Below are positions 60,034-64,000 of a DNA stretch of 64,000 bases, in pieces. The position numbers and the translations under genes were made by a program. The stretch comes from Myxococcales bacterium. Its GTDB lineage: Bacteria; Myxococcota_A; Polyangia; Haliangiales; Haliangiaceae. Positions within the stretch are counted from its first letter, which is position 1; the number at the start of each line of letters is the position of its first letter. The stretch lies in contig JADKKI010000072.1 of assembly GCA_016720595.1 (NCBI GenBank), forward strand, positions 372,001-436,000, read 5' to 3'. The notes below the pieces were generated by a model. It was not told where the DNA came from and ran no database searches. It worked only from the letters and a program-made list of their open reading frames with translations.

Positions 60034-61077
60034 TCAGCGCGAGGCGTCGCTCGCGTAGAGCGAGCACGGGTTCTGGTACGTCATCATGTTGCCCACCATC
60101 TGCGGGTTCTCCGGCGTCCCCTGCTCGAGCACGCCGCCGCCCCAGTTGTAGGTGGAGTCGGAGAACGCGAGGAACACGCACATCTCCTGGTCTCCGACGC
60201 CCCAGCCGACGACGCTGTCACGCGGGTTGAAGAACTCGCAGCTCATGCGGAGCTTCGAGTACCCGACCATCGAGAACTTCGGATCGATCGGGCCGCCGAG
60301 GACATCGCCGACGTTGTGCTCGGTCGAATAGACCATCGTGGCCTCCCCCGTGGGCTTGATCGCCTCGAGGCTGAGGCGCGTGCCCAGCGTGTGGTAGTGC
60401 GCGAGCGCGTAGTAGATGTTGAAGTCCGGCGCGCGGCCGAACAGCTGCTGGTGCTTGGTGGCGATGTCGCACTCGACGGTGAACCGCGACTGCATGTGCG
60501 CGGGGAGTGCGAGCGCTTGATCCTCGAACGAGACGCCGGCGAGCGTGGTGGTGACGTCGGCGTCGAGGATCGGCTTGATCGCGATCTTCGGCGTGATCTC
60601 GAGCGCCGCGTCGTTGGGGTTCAGGAGATGGATCTGACTGACGATCTTCGAGTGCGGCGGCACCTTGATCACCACGCCCTCGGGGAACTGCTGGATCTCG
60701 TGCGGCGCCTGGGTGGACTGCGCGAACAGGACGCCGCCAAAGATCGCCGCGGCGGGCTCGTTGAAGTTGCGGTCCGCGCAGGCGTACGTGCCGTCCTCGC
60801 CGGCGAACGTGGTCTCCGGCACGAAGAACCAGTTCGAGTGATGAAACCCGGGGCCGGTGGTCAGCTCCACCGAGTTGATGAACAGGGTGTCCTCGTTGTG
60901 CAGCGAGATCTGCACGCAGCTCCGAGTGACCTCCTCACCACCCTGCAGCGTGTACGGGCCGAACTCGAACGTCTGCAGCGCCGTGGGATCGACGGTGCCG
61001 GTGTCGCTGGCGCAGGCACCGAGGAGCGAGCCAACGAGCAAACCGCCGAGCGACAGTGAAGAGCTGAACGTTCGCAT
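60034..61077 (-). CDS. lipoprotein related to copper type II monooxygenases (PHM/DBM-like)
   Basis: The 347-residue product has a lipoprotein signal (SLLGACAS, Cys22). It contains the full ligand set known from peptidylglycine and dopamine monooxygenases: HH pair in GPGFHHSN (79-80), His in SQIHLLN (150) for one copper; HxH in ALAHYHTLG (227-229) and Met in DQEMCVFL (299) for the other. Two-domain spacing is preserved. It would act in the envelope on an unknown substrate. TATGAC lies 7 bases before the ATG (61085-61090). Confidence 0.8.
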   Translation of the reverse strand: MRTFSSSLSLGGLLVGSLLGACASDTGTVDPTALQTFEFGPYTLQGGEEVTRSCVQISLHNEDTLFINSVELTTGPGFHHSNWFFVPETTFAGEDGTYACADRNFNEPAAAIFGGVLFAQSTQAPHEIQQFPEGVVIKVPPHSKIVSQIHLLNPNDAALEITPKIAIKPILDADVTTTLAGVSFEDQALALPAHMQSRFTVECDIATKHQQLFGRAPDFNIYYALAHYHTLGTRLSLEAIKPTGEATMVYSTEHNVGDVLGGPIDPKFSMVGYSKLRMSCEFFNPRDSVVGWGVGDQEMCVFLAFSDSTYNWGGGVLEQGTPENPQMVGNMMTYQNPCSLYASDASR

Positions 61078-61145
61078 GGCGGCTGTCATAACAGTGCGGG
61101 ATTGGTCCAGCCAATCCTGCACGGTGTCACATCTGAATGACAGCG

Positions 61146-61865
61146 TTAGCTACGAGCCGGGAGCGTGGCGGGAAGCGTGGCCGGAAGGGTGATCGACCGG
61201 GCGGCGAACCGAGGACGGTAGTCCTTCTCGATAGTTCGGCCGAGGATCTCGGCGTAGTCCCGTGGCGGCGCGAGCCCCCAGGCGCGGTCCTCGACGGTCA
61301 TCGACCCTTCGTCGTTGGCGACCACGACGTTGTCCCGGCCGTACGTGTAGTCGAGCTCGGCGAACATGCCGGGCAGGGCGCGCATCACGAGGTCCGGGAC
61401 CTGGTCGGCGAGCGGCGTCGACAGCAGCCAGTCGAGCAGGTCCCAGCCGAAATCGCGGTGGCGGACCTCGTCACGCAGGATGCGATCGAGAGCGTCACGC
61501 GCGATCTCCTCGGTGCAGCCCTCGCGGAGGTGACTGAACAGCGGCACCGCCACGGTCTCGCCGAGGCAGAACACGCGGACGCAGATCCGCAGGATATCGA
61601 GCTCGAGCTGCTCGGACTGGCGCGCGAGCCCGAGCTGCTCGCGCTCGATCGCGGGTGGCTCGGTGCCGCCGGCGGCGACGTAGACCGCGTGGCTCATCTG
61701 CGAGTGGACGAGCTCGTCGGCGACGATCGCCAGCCCGGCCTCGATCAGATCCGGCGGCGCGCCGGCCTGGATCAGCCACAACGTCAGGTGCTGCGTGATC
61801 GCGGCGGACGTGTACTCCGCGGCGATCCGCGCGCGCCACTCCTGGCGGACGCGCGGCGTGGTCAC
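61146..61865 (-). CDS. ferritin-like diiron protein
   Basis: A 239-residue, all-helical cytoplasmic protein with iron-ligand motifs AAEYTSAAI, ADELVHSQMS, GETVAVPLF and RDEVRHRDFG, that is a four-helix diiron site with two (D)ExxH motifs. GTG start overlaps the stop of the Cys/Pro-repeat lipoprotein gene upstream (GTGA at 61865-61862), so the pair is translationally coupled. Possible oxidase or hydroxylase; substrate unknown. Confidence 0.75.
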   Translation of the reverse strand: MTTPRVRQEWRARIAAEYTSAAITQHLTLWLIQAGAPPDLIEAGLAIVADELVHSQMSHAVYVAAGGTEPPAIEREQLGLARQSEQLELDILRICVRVFCLGETVAVPLFSHLREGCTEEIARDALDRILRDEVRHRDFGWDLLDWLLSTPLADQVPDLVMRALPGMFAELDYTYGRDNVVVANDEGSMTVEDRAWGLAPPRDYAEILGRTIEKDYRPRFAARSITLPATLPATLPARS

Positions 61866-62404
61866 TGCGGGCAGGCCACGCGCGTCGGCGGGGGCGGGTT
61901 GCACATCACGTTCGGCGGGCACTCCATCGGCGCGGTCTCGACCTGGCAGAACTCCGCGCCGACGTACTGGACGATCTTGAGCGGCGTGGTCGGCGTGATC
62001 TCCGGCGTGCACGCATAGGCGCGCGGCGGCGGTGGATTGCACATCGCGTTGGGCGGGCAGCTGACCTTCACGAACGCCTGGCACTTGTCGCCCTGCTTCA
62101 TCACGGTCCAGTGGGACTCCGTGGTCGCCTTGACGGCACCCGTCGGTCGCGGCGGGTTGGAGATCACCGTCGGCGGCGGGGTGGTGGGCCCGACCTCGAC
62201 GGGGCGCTGCGGCATCCCATTCGGATCGCTTGGCGGACCATTGGGATCGGTCGGCTGCGGCTGCGCGACGCTCGGGCCGGGCGTCATCTGGTTCGGATTG
62301 CCAGCGCGCGGCGGCGCTGACTGCACCATGCACGCAGCAGGGATCGCGGCGAGGGTGATGACGAACGGGCTCGCAAAGGTTCGACGCAGCTGGCGCACGC
62401 TCAT
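61862..62404 (-). CDS. Cys/Pro-repeat lipoprotein coupled to a diiron gene
   Basis: A 180-residue product with a lipoprotein signal (AIPAACMV), a Pro/Asn-rich spacer and two copies of a 17-residue motif, CPPNAMCNPPPPRAYAC and CPPNVMCNPPPPTRVAC, separated by 26 residues that contain one more Cys (AEFCQVE). The motif could bind metal or be a modified peptide segment. No family recognised. TAGGTT at 62412-62417 ends 7 bases upstream of the ATG. The diiron gene follows by a 4-base overlap. Confidence 0.7.
   Translation of the reverse strand: MSVRQLRRTFASPFVITLAAIPAACMVQSAPPRAGNPNQMTPGPSVAQPQPTDPNGPPSDPNGMPQRPVEVGPTTPPPTVISNPPRPTGAVKATTESHWTVMKQGDKCQAFVKVSCPPNAMCNPPPPRAYACTPEITPTTPLKIVQYVGAEFCQVETAPMECPPNVMCNPPPPTRVACPQ
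61871..62059 (-). repeat. two 51-bp in-frame repeats coding for Cys/Pro motifs
   Basis: Units at 62009-62059 and 61871-61921, each 51 bp, encode the CPPNxMCNPPPP motif of the lipoprotein at 61862-62404. 13 of 17 residues agree. Confidence 0.8.
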
Positions 62405-62411
62405 GCGAGCG

Positions 62412-62417
62412 AACCTA
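62412..62417 (-). promoter_or_regulatory. putative -10 box of a leaderless transcript
   Basis: TAGGTT on the minus strand, ending 7 bases before the ATG at 62404. It would drive the lipoprotein/diiron pair. Confidence 0.4.
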
Positions 62418-62471
62418 ACACGGCGGCCACGTTCGCGACGCGGAGCTCGCGGCGTCCACGAGTTTGAATGT

Positions 62472-62477
62472 TACCGT
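62472..62477 (+). promoter_or_regulatory. putative -10 box of a leaderless transcript
   Basis: TACCGT ends 7 bases before the ATG at 62485 (same hexamer as at 7001). The 80-base gap to the divergent lipoprotein gene holds both promoters. Confidence 0.4.
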
Positions 62478-62484
62478 CGAGGGA

Positions 62485-64000
62485 ATGGGGGCCCGGTCGT
62501 TCGTCCTCGCGTCCGCACTCGCGGGCGCGCTCGCCGGCTGCCAGGATTCGTCGTGCCTCGAGGGGCAGTGCGGTACGCCGTGCGCCGAGCTCGCGTTCTC
62601 GTGCACCCCGCAGGCCCTGTACGTCGGCCCGGTCTCCCGTGCCCCGGCGGCGTACCGGCTCCGGCTCGGCGATGCGGCGGAGAATGATCTCCTGATCTCG
62701 AACGGTGTCGTCACCGGCGTGATCTCCGCGCTCGATTCGCCGAACGATCTCGCGCCCACCGGCGGCAACCTGATCGACTTCGGCCCGGCGGGCGGCACCG
62801 ATGATCTGACCATCGTGTACCAGCTCGCGGGGATCCTCCCCGACGATGCGTTCGCGTACCGCTCGGTCGAGGTCGCCGAGATCGGCGGCTCGGTCGCGGT
62901 CACGGTCCGCGGCACGCTCGATGGCCGGCCCGAGGTCACGGTGGTCACGCACTACGAGCTCCGCGCCTGCGATCCTGGGCTGCGGGTGCGCTCCGAGCTG
63001 TTCAACGGGAGCGTCGACGTCGAAGCGTTCATGGTCGCGGACGCCTCGCACTGGGGGAAGCGGCGCGTCGTGCCGTTCGTGCCGGCGAAGCAGCAGGGCT
63101 ATCAGCAGCCCGAGCTCGATCTGCTCGAGCTGAGCGCGCTGTGGAAGGGCACGGACTATGTCGCCGGCGCCACCCCCGACGCGCAGGGCCCGGGCTATGC
63201 GGCCGTGGCGTGTGATCGGCGGACGATCGCGGGCGTCAACGATCTGGAGATCTCCGCCCTCGGCACCCCGATCACGTTCGTCGAGCCCGGCGACACCGTG
63301 GTGCACGAGCGCCTGCTCGTCACCCAGGGCGCGGGCGAGGGCCCGGCCCCGGCGATCGACGCTGCGCTGGCGGCGCGTGCGCAGCTGTTCGCCACACCGA
63401 CCCGCCGGGTGTTCGGACGCCTCGTGCCTGCCGGGGACACCCTGAATGCGGGCTTCGGTGGCGACGTGCGACGCGCCTCGGTGCTGATCTCGGTCGGCGG
63501 TCATCCGGCGACCGCGGTGGTGCCCGGGGCCGATGGCGAGTTCTCGGTGACGATCTCCGGGACCGGTCCGGTGACCACGGAGGTGTGGTCGTTCGGGCGC
63601 AAGGTGGTGGAGGAGGTCTCGGAGGTCAACGGCGACATCGCGCTCGGCAGCCTGGCGGTCGTCCCACCGGCGACGGTCGATCTCGAGGTCACCGAAGGTG
63701 GTGTCGGCATCTGGGCGCTGGTCGCGTTCCAGCCGGCCGACGCCGCGACGGAGGGCGTGGTCTCCGGCTCGTTCCACGGGCGGTTGCAGGTGTGCGCGCC
63801 GTGGCTCGGTCCCCCGAATGGCGCGTCGCCGGCGTGCAACCAGGTGCTGGTCGCGCCGGCCGGGACCTCGCTCGACGTTCCGGCGGGCCGTTACACGGTC
63901 TATGCGACGGCGGGGCCCGATCACACGCTCGCGCGCGCCGACGTCGAGCTGCGCCCGGGCGTGCCCGCGCAGGTCGCGCTCGCGCTCCAGCACCTCGACG
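62485..64000 (+). CDS. large lipoprotein, C-terminus outside the window
   Basis: At least 505 residues; the frame is open to the window end. It has a lipoprotein signal (GALAGCQDSS), a short Cys-rich segment (six Cys within the first 45 residues), then a beta-rich domain (about 50-310, with DASHWGKRRVVPF) and further Ig-like domains. The layout resembles the N-terminal part of myxobacterial CehA/McbA-type metallohydrolases, whose catalytic PHP domain would be beyond the window, but this is uncertain. It diverges from the Cys/Pro lipoprotein gene. Confidence 0.6.
   Translation, partial: MGARSFVLASALAGALAGCQDSSCLEGQCGTPCAELAFSCTPQALYVGPVSRAPAAYRLRLGDAAENDLLISNGVVTGVISALDSPNDLAPTGGNLIDFGPAGGTDDLTIVYQLAGILPDDAFAYRSVEVAEIGGSVAVTVRGTLDGRPEVTVVTHYELRACDPGLRVRSELFNGSVDVEAFMVADASHWGKRRVVPFVPAKQQGYQQPELDLLELSALWKGTDYVAGATPDAQGPGYAAVACDRRTIAGVNDLEISALGTPITFVEPGDTVVHERLLVTQGAGEGPAPAIDAALAARAQLFATPTRRVFGRLVPAGDTLNAGFGGDVRRASVLISVGGHPATAVVPGADGEFSVTISGTGPVTTEVWSFGRKVVEEVSEVNGDIALGSLAVVPPATVDLEVTEGGVGIWALVAFQPADAATEGVVSGSFHGRLQVCAPWLGPPNGASPACNQVLVAPAGTSLDVPAGRYTVYATAGPDHTLARADVELRPGVPAQVALALQHLD

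Noticed and set aside
62401..63993. 530-codon minus-strand frame at the window end
   Set aside because: The plus strand codes for a lipoprotein with lipobox and ordered domains running off the window; the minus frame has no motif.

Overview
The window is high-GC bacterial chromosome with about 60 protein genes and no rRNA, CRISPR array, integrase or insertion sequence that I could recognise; I also saw no tRNA, but could not run a covariance search. The gene content points to a myxobacterium-like member of Myxococcota, probably near Haliangium/Kofleria (inference). Supporting signs are very many LxAC lipoproteins, a PilZ protein of the myxobacterial type, a Hanks kinase with PEGA domains, a DUF4388 (PATAN) protein, a MYXO-CTERM-like sorting tail, and an rpoN/PTS-Ntr cluster with HPr kinase.

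Layout. 0-7.7 kb: 5' part of bamD, a lipoprotein, mnmG, two tandem FadL-type porins, two tiny proteins and a beta-barrel protein. 7.7-11 kb: a MoxR ATPase plus CoxE-like VWA protein whose 3' end runs into a G/C homopolymer tract (about 10281-10542) that looks like a sequence artefact. 11-18 kb: a PilZ-PEGA protein, biotin carboxylase, a zinc-ribbon protein, a small cytochrome c, and CTP synthase. 18-29.6 kb: rpoN, hpf, ptsN, hprK, rapZ, ptsH, ptsI, then an exported metallopeptidase/beta-propeller/barrel protein and a degenerate kinase-like ATPase. 29.6-36.4 kb: a DUF4388 protein, a TlpA-type thioredoxin, a lone receiver, a CobW GTPase, an exported truncated globin, a transglutaminase-like lipoprotein and an SDR protein. 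36.4-45.3 kb: a long inverted repeat, a BNR-type surface protein, exonuclease III, small proteins, a YfhO-like membrane protein, a ketopantoate reductase-like protein and two tandem metallo-hydrolases. 45.3-48 kb: a TetR repressor divergent from a diiron protein, with a cupredoxin lipoprotein. 48-57.9 kb: a kinase-PEGA-TonB fusion, bolA (apparently frameshifted), kbl, a lipoprotein resembling RND porter domains without membrane segments, a carboxypeptidase-regulatory repeat protein and tdh. 57.9-64 kb: two divergent secreted paralogues, a PHM-like copper monooxygenase lipoprotein, a diiron/Cys-Pro lipoprotein pair and a partial lipoprotein.

How genes work together. hprK, ptsH, ptsI, ptsN and rapZ form a complete regulatory phosphorelay next to sigma-54 and the ribosome hibernation factor, with no sugar permease in view. 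Tdh (56875-57849) and Kbl (51347-52543) together convert threonine to glycine and acetyl-CoA. Several loci suggest metal-dependent redox chemistry at the cell envelope.

A feature running through the whole window is that many first genes lack a Shine-Dalgarno sequence. Instead they carry a TAnnnT-like box that ends 6-8 bases before the start codon, which suggests leaderless mRNAs. Genes inside operons instead use ATGA/GTGA overlaps.
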